Origin: QHXN01 sp032162705
GTDB taxonomy: Bacteria; Acidobacteriota; Blastocatellia; Pyrinomonadales; Pyrinomonadaceae
Length of the DNA stretch: 64,000 nt
Direction of reading: 5' to 3'
NCBI GenBank assembly: GCA_032162705.1
Contig: JAVRON010000081.1
Span: forward strand, 1-64,000
Positions 9,035 to 18,230 of the stretch are shown here, piece after piece. The stretch's first letter is position 1. Each line of letters opens with the position of its first letter. The notes below the pieces were generated by a model that was not told the origin of the DNA, made no database searches, and was given only the letters and a program-made list of their open reading frames with translations. A program made the position numbers and the translations under genes.

Positions 9035-9610
9035 ATGACTTCCTCGACGCCTTCGCCACTGGAGATGACCGAGCTGCTCGCCGCCTGGAGCGATGGCGAC
9101 CGCGAGGCGCTCGACCAACTCCTGCCTCTCGTCGAGCGCGAGCTTCACCGCCTGGCACACCACTACATGAGCAGGGAGCGCCCCGACCACACGCTCCAGA
9201 CCAGCGCGCTCGTCAACGAGGCATATCTCAAGCTCATCGACCAGACGCGCGTGCGCTGGCAGAACCGCGCGCACTTCTTCGCCATCGCCGCACAGACGAT
9301 GCGCCGCATCCTGATCGACCACGCGCGACGGCGTCGTTACGGAAAACGCGGCGGCGGTGCGATGGAGCTTCCGCTCGACGAAGCGGCGGTGCTCACGGAC
9401 GAGAGGGCAGCAGAGTTAGTCGCGCTCGACGAAGCATTGAGCGTTCTGGCGGAGGTTGACGAGCGGAAGGTGAAGGTAGTGGAGCTACGCTTCTTCGGCG
9501 GGCTGTCGGTCGAAGAGACGGCGGAGGTTTTGAAGGTCTCGCCCGAAACGGTCGGGCGCGAGTGGAGGCGCGCGAAAGCCTTCCTGCACCGTGAGATTCA
9601 GAGGAATTGA
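9035..9610 (+). CDS. ECF-type RNA polymerase sigma factor (TIGR02999-like)
   Basis: 191 residues. Region 2 (ALDQLLPLVERELHRLAHHYM, then LQTSALVNEAYLKLID and FFAIAAQTMRRILIDHARRR) and region 4 (KVKVVELRFFGGLSVEETAEVLKVSPETVGREWRRAKAFL) match the ECF subfamily commonly paired with Ser/Thr kinases in acidobacteria. Region 4 has the helix-turn-helix that reads the -35 element. The next gene, a receptor-like kinase, starts 7 bp after its stop, so both are surely co-transcribed, and the kinase may set this sigma factor's activity by phosphorylation in place of a classical anti-sigma factor (inference). A perfect TATAAT lies 60 bp upstream. A second in-frame ATG at 9065 is a possible start. Confidence 0.9.
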   Translation: MTSSTPSPLEMTELLAAWSDGDREALDQLLPLVERELHRLAHHYMSRERPDHTLQTSALVNEAYLKLIDQTRVRWQNRAHFFAIAAQTMRRILIDHARRRRYGKRGGGAMELPLDEAAVLTDERAAELVALDEALSVLAEVDERKVKVVELRFFGGLSVEETAEVLKVSPETVGREWRRAKAFLHREIQRN

Positions 9611-9617
9611 AGCGCCG

Positions 9618-12600
9618 ATGGACAAGGAACGCTGGCGGCAGATAGATACCATCTTCAAAGCGGCGCTCGAACTCTCGACCGGCGAGCGTGCGGCCTTCCT
9701 CGAACGCGCCTGCGCCGGCGATGCCGCGTTGCGCGAAGAGGTCGAGTCGCTCATCGCGAACGACCGCGAGGGCGACTTCATGGAAGCGCACGCGTTCGAG
9801 GAGGCGACGCGGTTGCTCGCCGCCAAGCGCGAGCGTGAGCTGTCGCTTGCGGGAAAGACCGTCGGGCCCTACAAAATCATCTCGCGCATCGGCGCGGGCG
9901 GAATGGGCGAGGTGCACTTGGCCGTCCACACGCGGACGGGCCGCAAGGTGGCGCTCAAGCTTTTGCCCGCTCACCACACAGGAGACGAGCAGCGCGTGCG
10001 ACGCTTCCAGCAGGAGGCACGCGCGGTGCTCGCCTTGAACCACCCGAACATCGTCACGATCTACGACATCGAGCAGGCAGACGGCGCGTGCGTCATTGCC
10101 TCAGAGTTCATCGAAGGCGAGACGCTGCGCACACACATGACGCGCGACACGCTCACGCTGTCCGACGCGCTCGACGTGGCCGCACAGGTCTCCGCCGCGC
10201 TCGCCGCCGCGCACGCCGCAGGCATTGTTCACCGCGACATCAAGCCGGAGAACGTCATGCTCCGCCCCGACGGCTTCGTCAAAGTTCTCGACTTCGGGCT
10301 GGCGAAACTAACGGAGCGCCCCGACGGCGCAGGGTCGAGCGCGCCGACGCTGGCCTCGGTCAATACAGACCCCGGCGTCGTCCTCGGGACTGTCAGTTAC
10401 ATGTCGCCCGAGCAGGCGCGCGGGCTTGAAGTGGACGCGCGCACAGACATCTGGTCGCTCGGCGTCGTGCTCTACGAGATGGCAACGGGGCGCGTGCCGT
10501 TTGTGGGCGAGACGCCGACCGACGTGCTGGCCTCGATCATCGGCAAGGAGCCGCCGCCGCTCGCGCGCTACCTGAAGGCCGTGCCCGAGACGCTCGAATG
10601 GATCGTCACCAAGACTCTGACCAAAGACCGGGAGGGGCGCTACCAGACGGCCCGAGAGCTTCTAACCGACCTCAAGCGTCTGAAGCAGCAGTTAGAGTTC
10701 GAGGCCGTGGCCGAGCGCTCCGGCGAAGCGGCGACCGCTGACACCGGCGCGGGAGCGCACAGCGGAGATGCTGCGGCGCAGCGCAAAGATGCGTCGCAGA
10801 GCGGAGGGACGACCGGAGGCGCGGGCGGTTCAACCTCTCAGATCGCTTCTAGCCGGATGCAGACAACTACTCCGTTGGACACGGCGGCCCGCACCACTTC
10901 GAGCGCCGAGTACATCGTCGAAGAGATCAAGCGTCACAGACTGGGCGCGGCCATCGTCGCGATGTTCGCATCGCTCGCGCTCGTCGCGGGCGCGCTTGGC
11001 CTGTACAGGCTCTTTAGACGCGGACAGTCCGCGCCGTTCCAGACGATGCAGCTCACGCGCCTGTCGGACACGAGTCAGGCCGTCGAGACCGCGGTCTCGC
11101 CGCGTGGCGACTTCGTCGTCTTCATCAAGGAGGAGGCCGGGCGGCAGAGCCTCTGGCTCAGGCAGACTTCAGCCGCCAGCAGCGTGCAGATCGCCCCGCC
11201 CGCCGAAGGGGTGCGTTACGCCGTCCCCGTCTTCTCGCGCGCGGGCGACTTTATCTTCTACCTCAAGAGCGACAAGCCAGGCCCGCGCATGACGCTCTAT
11301 CGCATGGCGACGCTCGGCGGCGGCGAGACGAAGCTGATCGAAGACATCAGCACCTTCGACACCAGAAGCAACTTCAGCCTCTCGCCCGACGGCAAGCAGG
11401 CCGCCTTCGTCCGCCTCGACGCGCAGCTTCAACGCTCGCTCGTCATCGCCGACCTTGAGGGCGGCGGCGAGCGTGTGCTGCTGGCGCGGCGTCTGCCACG
11501 GTTCGTCGCAGCCCCGCAGTGGTCACCCGACGGTCAGACCATCGCCTGCATCGACGGCAATTTCGACTCAAGGGGCGTTCCGGGTGGAGACAGGGTTGTG
11601 TTGGGCGTGCGCGTCGCGGACGGGGTTGAAGTTAATATCCCGAACCAGAACTGGTCGCAGCTGCGGAGCCTCACGTGGATTCCGGATTCGAGCGGGCTGG
11701 TCGTCTCGGCCTCGGAGAAGCATGGCGGCCCCTTACAGCTCTGGCATCTCGCCTACCCCGACGGAACGACGCGCAGAATCACCAACGACCTGAGCGACTA
11801 CGCGGGCGTGAGCCTGACCGCCGACTCATCCTCGCTCGCCTCCGTGCAGATCAATCAGCGCCTGAACATCTGGACGGCGACGCCGGAGAAGAACTCCTGG
11901 AGTCTCGCACAACTCACCGACGGCGAGGGCCGGCACGACGGCGAGTTCGGCGTCTCGTGGGCGGGCGAAGGGCGTGTCGTCTATCACTCGATGGCGGGCG
12001 GCAAGTCCGACATCTGGGTCGTGGACGGCGCAGGCCATCAGAGACAGTTGACCTCCGGCGGCGGCGTCAACCTCTTCCCTTCCGCCTCGCCCGACGGGCG
12101 CTACATCGTCTTTGGGTCAGACCGCTCGGGCGTCTCCTCTCTGTGGAGGATGGATTCGGACGGCAGCCACCCCAAACAATTAACGAGCGACGGCAGCATT
12201 CCCCGTTGCTCGCCCGACGGCCAATGGGTCTACTACTACATGGTCGGCATACTGTTTAAGGTTTCGATTGAAGGCGGCACGCCCGTGAAGATTCAGATTC
12301 CCGACAAAGACCTCGCGGCCTCGCCGGTGCTCTCGCCCGACGGCAGGCTCATCGCCTGCAACTACCTCGTCGGCCAGCCCGGCGCGCAGTTCCGCCTCGC
12401 CGTCATCCCCGCAGAAGGCGGCAGCCCCTTGCGCATCTTCGACACACCGACGGGCCCGATCAAGCCGCTGCGCTGGACTCCGGACGGACGCGCCATCCTC
12501 TACATCCTCAGGCGGGACGGGGTCGGGAACATCTGGAGCCAGCCGCTCGACGGCGGCCCAGCCGTGCCGTTGACTTCGTTCACCTCCGACGACATCAACA

Positions 12601-12686
12601 ACTTCGACATCGCGCCCGACGGGCGACTCGTCCTCTCCCGCGGCGGTGCGACCAGCAGCGTCGTCATCCTCGGCGGCTGGCAGTAG
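9618..12686 (+). CDS. Membrane Ser/Thr protein kinase with C-terminal beta-propeller sensor
   Basis: 1022 residues. The N-terminal 70 residues are helical; the kinase domain covers about 85-360 with the glycine loop GAGGMGEVHLA, Lys114 in VALKLL, catalytic HRDIKPEN (Asp207), DFGLAK and GTVSYMSPEQARG. A Gly/Ser/Thr-rich linker leads to one transmembrane segment at about 442-466. The rest is outside the cytoplasm and consists of repeated PD40/TolB-like blades (FSLSPDGKQAAFVR, PQWSPDGQTIACID, PSASPDGRYIVFGSD, RWTPDGRAILYIL). The protein thus joins an external propeller sensor to a cytoplasmic kinase. The start at 9618 leaves 7 bp to the sigma factor stop; an upstream in-frame ATG at 9591 would overlap that gene. 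Confidence 0.92.
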   Translation: MDKERWRQIDTIFKAALELSTGERAAFLERACAGDAALREEVESLIANDREGDFMEAHAFEEATRLLAAKRERELSLAGKTVGPYKIISRIGAGGMGEVHLAVHTRTGRKVALKLLPAHHTGDEQRVRRFQQEARAVLALNHPNIVTIYDIEQADGACVIASEFIEGETLRTHMTRDTLTLSDALDVAAQVSAALAAAHAAGIVHRDIKPENVMLRPDGFVKVLDFGLAKLTERPDGAGSSAPTLASVNTDPGVVLGTVSYMSPEQARGLEVDARTDIWSLGVVLYEMATGRVPFVGETPTDVLASIIGKEPPPLARYLKAVPETLEWIVTKTLTKDREGRYQTARELLTDLKRLKQQLEFEAVAERSGEAATADTGAGAHSGDAAAQRKDASQSGGTTGGAGGSTSQIASSRMQTTTPLDTAARTTSSAEYIVEEIKRHRLGAAIVAMFASLALVAGALGLYRLFRRGQSAPFQTMQLTRLSDTSQAVETAVSPRGDFVVFIKEEAGRQSLWLRQTSAASSVQIAPPAEGVRYAVPVFSRAGDFIFYLKSDKPGPRMTLYRMATLGGGETKLIEDISTFDTRSNFSLSPDGKQAAFVRLDAQLQRSLVIADLEGGGERVLLARRLPRFVAAPQWSPDGQTIACIDGNFDSRGVPGGDRVVLGVRVADGVEVNIPNQNWSQLRSLTWIPDSSGLVVSASEKHGGPLQLWHLAYPDGTTRRITNDLSDYAGVSLTADSSSLASVQINQRLNIWTATPEKNSWSLAQLTDGEGRHDGEFGVSWAGEGRVVYHSMAGGKSDIWVVDGAGHQRQLTSGGGVNLFPSASPDGRYIVFGSDRSGVSSLWRMDSDGSHPKQLTSDGSIPRCSPDGQWVYYYMVGILFKVSIEGGTPVKIQIPDKDLAASPVLSPDGRLIACNYLVGQPGAQFRLAVIPAEGGSPLRIFDTPTGPIKPLRWTPDGRAILYILRRDGVGNIWSQPLDGGPAVPLTSFTSDDINNFDIAPDGRLVLSRGGATSSVVILGGWQ

Positions 12687-12780
12687 GTCACGTTTCATCT
12701 TTCTTTCCGCGAACGCCTCGGAGTACAATGTCGTATCAGTTGACGTGAACGCATCAGAAGCCCGCAGCGGAGACTTACAG

Positions 12781-13560
12781 ATGAAATTCAAGATCGCACA
12801 CGACGCGCGCCCGCAGGTCACGACACTCCTCTTCGCAACCGTGCTCAGCCTCGCACTCTGGTACATCCCTTATGCGGAGATTCTGACCTACCCGTTCCGC
12901 ATCTTCGTCACCTTCATCCACGAGGGCGGGCACGCGCTCGCGGCGCTCCTGACGGGAAACTCTGTTGTGAGCCTGACCGTCTCGACGACAGGCAGCGGCG
13001 AGGTCTACTCGGCGACGGGCGGAGTCCTCTCGCGGATGTTCGTCTCCAGCGCGGGATACCTGGGAGCGATGACGTTTGGGGCGCTGCTGCTCGTGCTTAT
13101 CCGCCGCGCCTTCGCCGCGAGAATAGTGCTGGCCGCGTCGGGCGCATACGTCCTGCTCCTGACCATCTTCTTCGGCTTTCTCGCGCCGCTCTGGAATCTC
13201 AGCCTGCCCGGACTGTTCACGCTGGTCGCGGGCGTCGCGCTGCCCCTCGGGCTTTTCGCCGCGGCGCGTTATCTGGGGGCCCGCGTCGCCGCGTTTCTCG
13301 TCTCCTTCCTCGCGGTGCAGTGCGTCCTGAACGCGGTCTTCGACCTGAAGAACGTGCTGCTGGCATCGGCGCTCTCCGACGCGCACACCGACGCCGCGAA
13401 CATGCAGGCGGCCACGGGCATCTCCTCAATCTTCTGGGCCGTCTTCTGGATTGCAGTCTCGCTCGTCCTGCTCTCGCTCGCGCTGCGCGCCTACGTCGCG
13501 GGCAAGGATGCGCCGACGCAGCCTGACTTGCCGTTCGAGGACTCGCCGCTGGAAGTCTGA
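12781..13560 (+). CDS. M50B-like integral membrane metalloprotease
   Basis: 259 residues, mostly membrane. The zinc-binding HEGGH sits at residues 47-51 at the end of the first long hydrophobic region (FRIFVTFIHEGGHALAALL), as in the peptidase M50B-like family. At least five more hydrophobic segments follow, with PLGLFAAARYLG in the centre and a polar tail ending PFEDSPLEV. Such proteins are predicted site-2-type intramembrane proteases, but this small group has no well-known substrate, so the role is uncertain. The start at 12781 is used because homologues begin near the first membrane segment and CGGAGA lies 9 nt upstream. It follows the kinase gene by 94 bp in the same direction. Confidence 0.8.
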   Translation: MKFKIAHDARPQVTTLLFATVLSLALWYIPYAEILTYPFRIFVTFIHEGGHALAALLTGNSVVSLTVSTTGSGEVYSATGGVLSRMFVSSAGYLGAMTFGALLLVLIRRAFAARIVLAASGAYVLLLTIFFGFLAPLWNLSLPGLFTLVAGVALPLGLFAAARYLGARVAAFLVSFLAVQCVLNAVFDLKNVLLASALSDAHTDAANMQAATGISSIFWAVFWIAVSLVLLSLALRAYVAGKDAPTQPDLPFEDSPLEV

Positions 13561-13590
13561 TAGTAGTCTGTCGGAAATTTAAGGCCGCAC

Positions 13591-13974
13591 TTGCAAGACA
13601 TAACTCAGAGGCCGACCCGTACGAGCACAGAAGACGCCTCGCACGGCGGCCTCTTCCCTTCTCCCGCCGAACATTCACAGACCCTAACGCCGCCACCACT
13701 GCTCGGCTCAACGCCGCCGCCACCGCTGACGCTCGGCTCGCTGCCAACGGGTGCGCGCCTCATCCTGCGCTGCCGCAAGGACTGGCGCGCGGCGACCGTT
13801 GCCGCCTTTGAATCCGAACTCGGGCGCGTCGTCTTGAATGTCGCCTCGCCCTCCGGCCATACCTACCGCGTCCGACGCCCCGCAGACTCGCCGCTCGCGC
13901 ACGACGGCCACCTCCCCATACTCGGCGAAGGATGCTGGCGCGCTTGTCTCGCACGCTACGATGTTCGCTGGTGA
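13591..13974 (+). CDS. Hypothetical protein (127 aa) with a small conserved-looking C-terminal domain
   Basis: 127 residues. The first 50 are Pro/Thr/Ser-rich and look disordered (TLTPPPLLGSTPPPPLTLG). Residues about 52-127 look like a compact beta-rich domain (GARLILRCRKDWRAATVA, then VLNVASPSGHTYRVRRP and LGEGCWRACLARYDVRW). I do not recognise the family. It lies 30 bp after the M50-type gene and 10 bp before the convergent heme A synthase stop. The opposite strand also has open frames here, but with a composition typical of shadows. Confidence 0.5.
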   Translation: MQDITQRPTRTSTEDASHGGLFPSPAEHSQTLTPPPLLGSTPPPPLTLGSLPTGARLILRCRKDWRAATVAAFESELGRVVLNVASPSGHTYRVRRPADSPLAHDGHLPILGEGCWRACLARYDVRW

Positions 13975-13983
13975 AAGTGAAGT

Positions 13984-14985
13984 TTAGATTTCGACCACGG
14001 GTTGGAGACTGATTCGCTCGAAGTCTTCAAGGCGGGCTTCGCCGCGCGTGAGGCTCGCAGCCGAGAGCAGGACGAGCGCGAGCCACAGAAGGTCTGCGAG
14101 CAGGAGGTGGACGATCTGCAACCAGACGGGCGCGAGCAGCGCCGCATTCAAAAGCCCCACGCCGAACTGCGCCGCGACCAGCGTCAGCACAGAAGCGGCC
14201 CAGCGCCGCACCCATACGTCCGCATGTTTCTTCAACAGCGCGAAGGCGAAGTAAGCCAGATAGCCGCCGACGAGAATTGCCAGCAGCGGGTGCAGCCTGT
14301 ACTGCCTGAGACTGAACAGAAGCCGCGACGCGGGCGTCATTCCTTCAACGCCGGAAAACCCTTCCGCGCTCTCCGGGAACAGAGTCGCCCCGAGCGCCGC
14401 GACCGCCCCGCTCACGCCGAGCGCCAGCGCACCGAGCAGCGCCGCGCCCACATGCCCGCTCAGGAACTCACGCAGCCGCGGCCTCTCGGACTCTCGCCGG
14501 GAAGCCCACCACGCCGTCAGCGCCAGCGCCGCGACGAGCAGGAACGTGTTGAGAAGGTGAACCGAAAGATACACGGCGCGCGCCACCGAAGCGTTATCCG
14601 CCACGTACCTGAGCAGCACAAGCCCCGCGCCGATGAGCGACTCGGTCACGATCAAGAGTCCCGAGAGCAACGCGGCCCCTCGAACGGGATGCCCGCGCCT
14701 GAACTCCTTGAGCGCCCACACGACGAGCAACACGACGAGCAGGAACGCAATGCCGCTCGTCGCGCGGTGTGCGAACTCGACGAGCGTCTTGGCCTGCGTC
14801 GCGTCGGGCACGACCGAGCCGTTACACAGGGGCCAGTGCGCCCCGCATCCGTCGCCCGACCCGGACGCGCGCACATACGCGCCCCACAGGATGACCGCGA
14901 GCGTCAGCGCCGTCACGAACCACGCATAGGCGGCGAAACGCTTCCGCCCGGCGGTCGAAGAATAAGTTTGAGCAGTGGCTTCCAT
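13984..14985 (-). CDS. ctaA: Heme A synthase (COX15/CtaA family)
   Basis: 333 residues with about eight membrane segments. It oxidises the C8 methyl of heme O to the formyl group of heme A for aa3-type cytochrome oxidases. Diagnostic features are the first-loop GSGDGCGAHWPLCNGSVVP with its paired Cys, EFAHRATSG (heme-ligand His) after it, VYLSVHLLNTFLL in the middle and QIVHLLLADLLW near the C-terminus, giving the expected repeated His ligands in two four-helix halves. It is a single gene here; no ctaB or cox genes are visible nearby. The start ATG at 14985 has no strong ribosome binding site. Confidence 0.9.
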   Translation of the reverse strand: MEATAQTYSSTAGRKRFAAYAWFVTALTLAVILWGAYVRASGSGDGCGAHWPLCNGSVVPDATQAKTLVEFAHRATSGIAFLLVVLLVVWALKEFRRGHPVRGAALLSGLLIVTESLIGAGLVLLRYVADNASVARAVYLSVHLLNTFLLVAALALTAWWASRRESERPRLREFLSGHVGAALLGALALGVSGAVAALGATLFPESAEGFSGVEGMTPASRLLFSLRQYRLHPLLAILVGGYLAYFAFALLKKHADVWVRRWAASVLTLVAAQFGVGLLNAALLAPVWLQIVHLLLADLLWLALVLLSAASLTRGEARLEDFERISLQPVVEI

Positions 14986-15063
14986 GTTTGAAGAATAAGA
15001 CCGAACGGATTATCCAGCCTCGCCGGGGGCCAAATCAAATCACGACTTGAGCACAATGCAGCT

Positions 15064-15162
15064 TGAGGTTCACCGCAGAGGCGCGGAGTTCGCGGAGACT
15101 CGCAGAGACTTGCCTTCCTCTGCGCCCCCTCTGCGACCTCAGCGCCTCTGCGGTGAACCTCA
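15064..15162 (+). repeat. Palindrome with 21-bp perfect arms (TGAGGTTCACCGCAGAGGCGC)
   Basis: The left arm at 15064-15084 and the right arm at 15142-15162 are exact reverse complements. The 57-bp centre contains further partly paired CGCGGAG/CTCTGCG segments. It fills the gap between ctaA and the SpoIID fusion gene. It resembles the CACAGAGACACGGAG palindromes in design but has a different sequence. Confidence 0.85.
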
Positions 15163-15208
15163 ACGAACTTTACGCACAACTTTAGAGAGACTAAACCCGA
15201 AAAAGTTT

Positions 15209-18196
15209 TCACCTCACCGCGCGACGCCAGACAGCCGCCTCGCCTTCGCGCCTGACGAGCGCGAACACTTCCGCGTAGGCCGCGGCGTAGAGAGCGCGCA
15301 TTTCCTGCGGCGAGCCGGGAAGCGCGAGCCTGCGTTCGAGATCGTCAGTCGAAATCCTCTCCTTCGGCGCGAAGCCGGCGAGCGCCGCCCCTTCGCCCGC
15401 GACGTATGCGGCCAGCCCCTCGACGAGCCAGCGTGGAGCGCGTCCCCGCCCGACGGCTTCGAGCGCGGCATGGACAAACTCGTGACGCGGCGTCGTCAAA
15501 AGCACGCGTCGGCGGCGCAGCACTTCGAGCGGCTGAAACTCGATTCGCTTCCCTTCGGTCACGGCGGCAACCCACGCGGGCTGTCCCGTCGCGCCGACGA
15601 AGTCGCCCGTCGTCTCATACACGAAGACATCCATGTCCGGCAGCGAAGCGCCGAGCGAAGCCCTCTCCAGACGCCGAGACATGTCCGCATACGCGGCTTC
15701 GAGCGTCCGCATCAACGCCTCGACCTCGCGCCGCTCCGCCCGCGCCGGATAGCTCACGCGGAAGTGCTCGCTCGTAAGACGGACGCGATTCGCGGATTGA
15801 AGATTGACGACTGAGCTTTTCAGTTCGCGTGTTGCGTCGTCGTCATTGACGGTCATGTCGTCGTCGTTGACGAGCCGCGTGTTGTAGCCTGCCGGTCGAA
15901 AGGTCGCCGTCTGAAAAGTCGCCGTCTGAAAGATCGACGTTTGAAAGACCGCGCTTCTGACTTCACCAACTGCCGAATCAGGTGACGAGACCGAATCGAG
16001 TGACGAGACCGAATCAAGTGACGAGACCGAATCAGAGGCACGCGGCTCCGTCGTCCTGCCGACACTCGTGCCCGGAAAATACTGCTTGAGGATTTGACGG
16101 TACGAGCCGCCGCGCCCGGCAGAGATGTGTGCGCCCGTCTGGCAGAGTCCGAGGCCGTGGCCGAAGCCCGTACCGCGAAAGACGTATGCGGAGCCTGTGC
16201 GCGCCACCTCGAAGCGAGAACTTTTCAGAACGCTCCAGCCAAGCGTGCGACCGACGATGATTTTGAAGTCCCAACCGCGCAAGATGCGCCGCCGCTCGCC
16301 TTCAAGCTCGACCATCTCCGCCCGTCCCGTCTGGTCGCGGCGCACAACACGCACAGCGTCGAGTCGCGCCCCCACGTCGCTGCGCTCGTCCGCACGCAGC
16401 GCCCGCAGCAGTTGAGCGACGGGTATCACGTCCGTCCAGGTCTCGTTCGCGCCCGCGCAGAAGTCGTCGCGCACGCCCCGCAGGTGTGCGGGCGGGTGAG
16501 CCACGCCCCAGAGTTTTGCGATGTCCGCCGTGCGACCTCCGCAGGCGGCGCTGAAGTAGCTCTCGGCGACGTGGCCGGAAGCGTCGTGCAAGACCTCGCC
16601 CGCGGTCTCGCGCACGGCGCGGTGTGCGAGTTCGTAAAACTCGGGCCGCGCGCTCTCGTCGCGCACGGGCGCGAACCGCTGGCAGTGCGTCGTGTCGCAG
16701 AGGTCGAAGCGGTCGCGCGCATGTCGCCGCAGATTCTTGAGGGCATACGTGCGTGCGACGACCGCCAAAGCCTTGAGCGCCTCCGGCTCGGTCTCGACAC
16801 TGCCCTCCGCGGCCAGCACGCCGAAGACGTAGTCTTCGAGCGGGAGTGACACGGTCAAGTCCTCACGCGTCAGACGTACACGCACCACGGGGCTGTCGCC
16901 TGCGCTTGAGAGCCTCGCCCCTTCTGCGTCTTCAACGGAAGACCTGACGGCGAGTTGTGAGTCTTCCTGTCGTGAGAGCATGCGGGCGTATGTCTCGAAC
17001 ACGGGGCGCGCGAGTTCGGCGGCCTCCGAGCCGTGCGAGCGTTTGAGGAAGACGAGTACCGCGAGCCTCACGTTCGTGGCCGCGAGGTCTGCGCCGCTTG
17101 CCGAAGCCTTACCCGTCGGCGGATTTTCTCCGGCTGCAAACCCGACGAACCACCCTTGCGCGCGCCAGTCGTCCTGCGGCGTCGAGGTTCCGGTCTTGCC
17201 GAAGACGTATACGGGAAGCGTCGCCAGCCCGGCGCGTGCGGCAGTACCGTAAGCGACTGCGCCGCGCATCCCCTCGACGAGCATTGCGCGGTGCGCGGGC
17301 GCGACATCTATGCGCGAGCGTATGCGCGGCGTGAAGCCTTTGGCGCGTGCGACCTGCGGCGCGAGCAGCCGCCCGCCGTTGAAGAGTGCGGCGTAAGCCG
17401 TGACGAGCTGCGCCGGTGTGACGCGAAGCTGCTCGCTCTCGCCGAGCATCTCGGGCACATGCGGGCTTCCACGTGGCAGAAGTCCTGCGGACTCGCGCTC
17501 GTCGCCCGCGCGTGTCTGCGCGCCGAAGCCGAACTCGCGGAGCGTGCGCGCGTATGTGTCTGCGTCGAGCGATTCGGCGACGCGTGCGAAGAAGTAGTTG
17601 CAGGAGTTGGCGAGCGCCTGCGTGGGACTGAAGGCCGTTCGATAGCGTGGGTGCGAGCAGTTGATCTTGAAGTCTTCGTGCTGGTAATGGCCGCGACAGA
17701 AGACGCGCGTGTCTTCTTCGAGCGTGCCTGCGCGCAGTGCCGCGAGCATCGTAAAGGGCTTGACGGCGGAGCCGGGCGGCGTCGCCTCCTCGAACGCAGC
17801 GCGACCGCCCGCGAGCGCGCGCACGCGCCCCGTCTGCGCGTCTAAAACCAGAACTGCGCCATCGCGCCCGCCGAGCGCGGATTGCGCCGCGCGCTGCAAG
17901 ACTTCGTCCGCCTCGTCGTCGCTCATACGCGCGGGCGTCGTCGCTTCGGTGCGCGCGACGGGCACACCCGGCAGCGTCCACGTAAACAGCACGAAGATGC
18001 ACACGCAAAGGTGCGCCAGCCCATGCGAGACTTGCAGGAAGCGCAGCGAGCGAAACAAAGAGACGAAGGTCACGCGTCGGCCTTCGCGAGCTAGAGGGGC
18101 GAAGGCTACGCGTCGGACTACGTGAGCCGCAGCGTGCCCTTCGACCGTCACGACTCGCGCCGGCTCGCGCTCGTCTGTTGTATGACTTGCTTCCAT
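15209..18196 (-). CDS. Three-domain fusion: penicillin-binding transpeptidase + SpoIID/LytB + MA-type metallopeptidase
   Basis: 995 residues from ATG 18196, which has GGCGGGG just upstream; a start at 18310 would overlap the preceding gene. One membrane segment (about 60-80) anchors the protein with its bulk in the periplasm. Residues about 110-400 form a transpeptidase with S143-A-V-K, S198-C-N and K334-T-G-T-S. Residues about 440-712 are a SpoIID domain (LEDYVFGVLAAE, FGHGLGLCQTGAH); this family cleaves or activates cleavage of denuded glycan strands. After a repeat-made linker, residues about 805-995 resemble a gluzincin peptidase, with HEFVH at 905-909 and WLVEGLAAY supplying Glu926. Peptidoglycan synthesis, glycan cutting and proteolysis are thus joined in one chain. 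The third domain assignment is the least certain. Confidence 0.85.
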   Translation of the reverse strand: MEASHTTDEREPARVVTVEGHAAAHVVRRVAFAPLAREGRRVTFVSLFRSLRFLQVSHGLAHLCVCIFVLFTWTLPGVPVARTEATTPARMSDDEADEVLQRAAQSALGGRDGAVLVLDAQTGRVRALAGGRAAFEEATPPGSAVKPFTMLAALRAGTLEEDTRVFCRGHYQHEDFKINCSHPRYRTAFSPTQALANSCNYFFARVAESLDADTYARTLREFGFGAQTRAGDERESAGLLPRGSPHVPEMLGESEQLRVTPAQLVTAYAALFNGGRLLAPQVARAKGFTPRIRSRIDVAPAHRAMLVEGMRGAVAYGTAARAGLATLPVYVFGKTGTSTPQDDWRAQGWFVGFAAGENPPTGKASASGADLAATNVRLAVLVFLKRSHGSEAAELARPVFETYARMLSRQEDSQLAVRSSVEDAEGARLSSAGDSPVVRVRLTREDLTVSLPLEDYVFGVLAAEGSVETEPEALKALAVVARTYALKNLRRHARDRFDLCDTTHCQRFAPVRDESARPEFYELAHRAVRETAGEVLHDASGHVAESYFSAACGGRTADIAKLWGVAHPPAHLRGVRDDFCAGANETWTDVIPVAQLLRALRADERSDVGARLDAVRVVRRDQTGRAEMVELEGERRRILRGWDFKIIVGRTLGWSVLKSSRFEVARTGSAYVFRGTGFGHGLGLCQTGAHISAGRGGSYRQILKQYFPGTSVGRTTEPRASDSVSSLDSVSSLDSVSSPDSAVGEVRSAVFQTSIFQTATFQTATFRPAGYNTRLVNDDDMTVNDDDATRELKSSVVNLQSANRVRLTSEHFRVSYPARAERREVEALMRTLEAAYADMSRRLERASLGASLPDMDVFVYETTGDFVGATGQPAWVAAVTEGKRIEFQPLEVLRRRRVLLTTPRHEFVHAALEAVGRGRAPRWLVEGLAAYVAGEGAALAGFAPKERISTDDLERRLALPGSPQEMRALYAAAYAEVFALVRREGEAAVWRRAVR
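15897..16034 (-). repeat. In-frame 15-nt and 18-nt repeats in the linker of the fusion protein
   Basis: At 15975-16028 three 18-nt units (GAATCAAGTGACGAGACC and variants) encode repeats of SVSSLD. At about 15897-15960 roughly four 15-nt units (GTCGCCGTCTGAAAA type) encode repeats of FQTAT. Together they make the flexible linker between the SpoIID and peptidase domains. Confidence 0.8.
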
Positions 18197-18230
18197 CCCC
18201 GCCTGTCCGCGCGCATCGCCGTATCCTGCC

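Noticed and set aside
14002..14991. Plus-strand open frame of 329 codons
   Set aside because: Exactly antisense to heme A synthase, with no domain and a strongly charged shadow composition.
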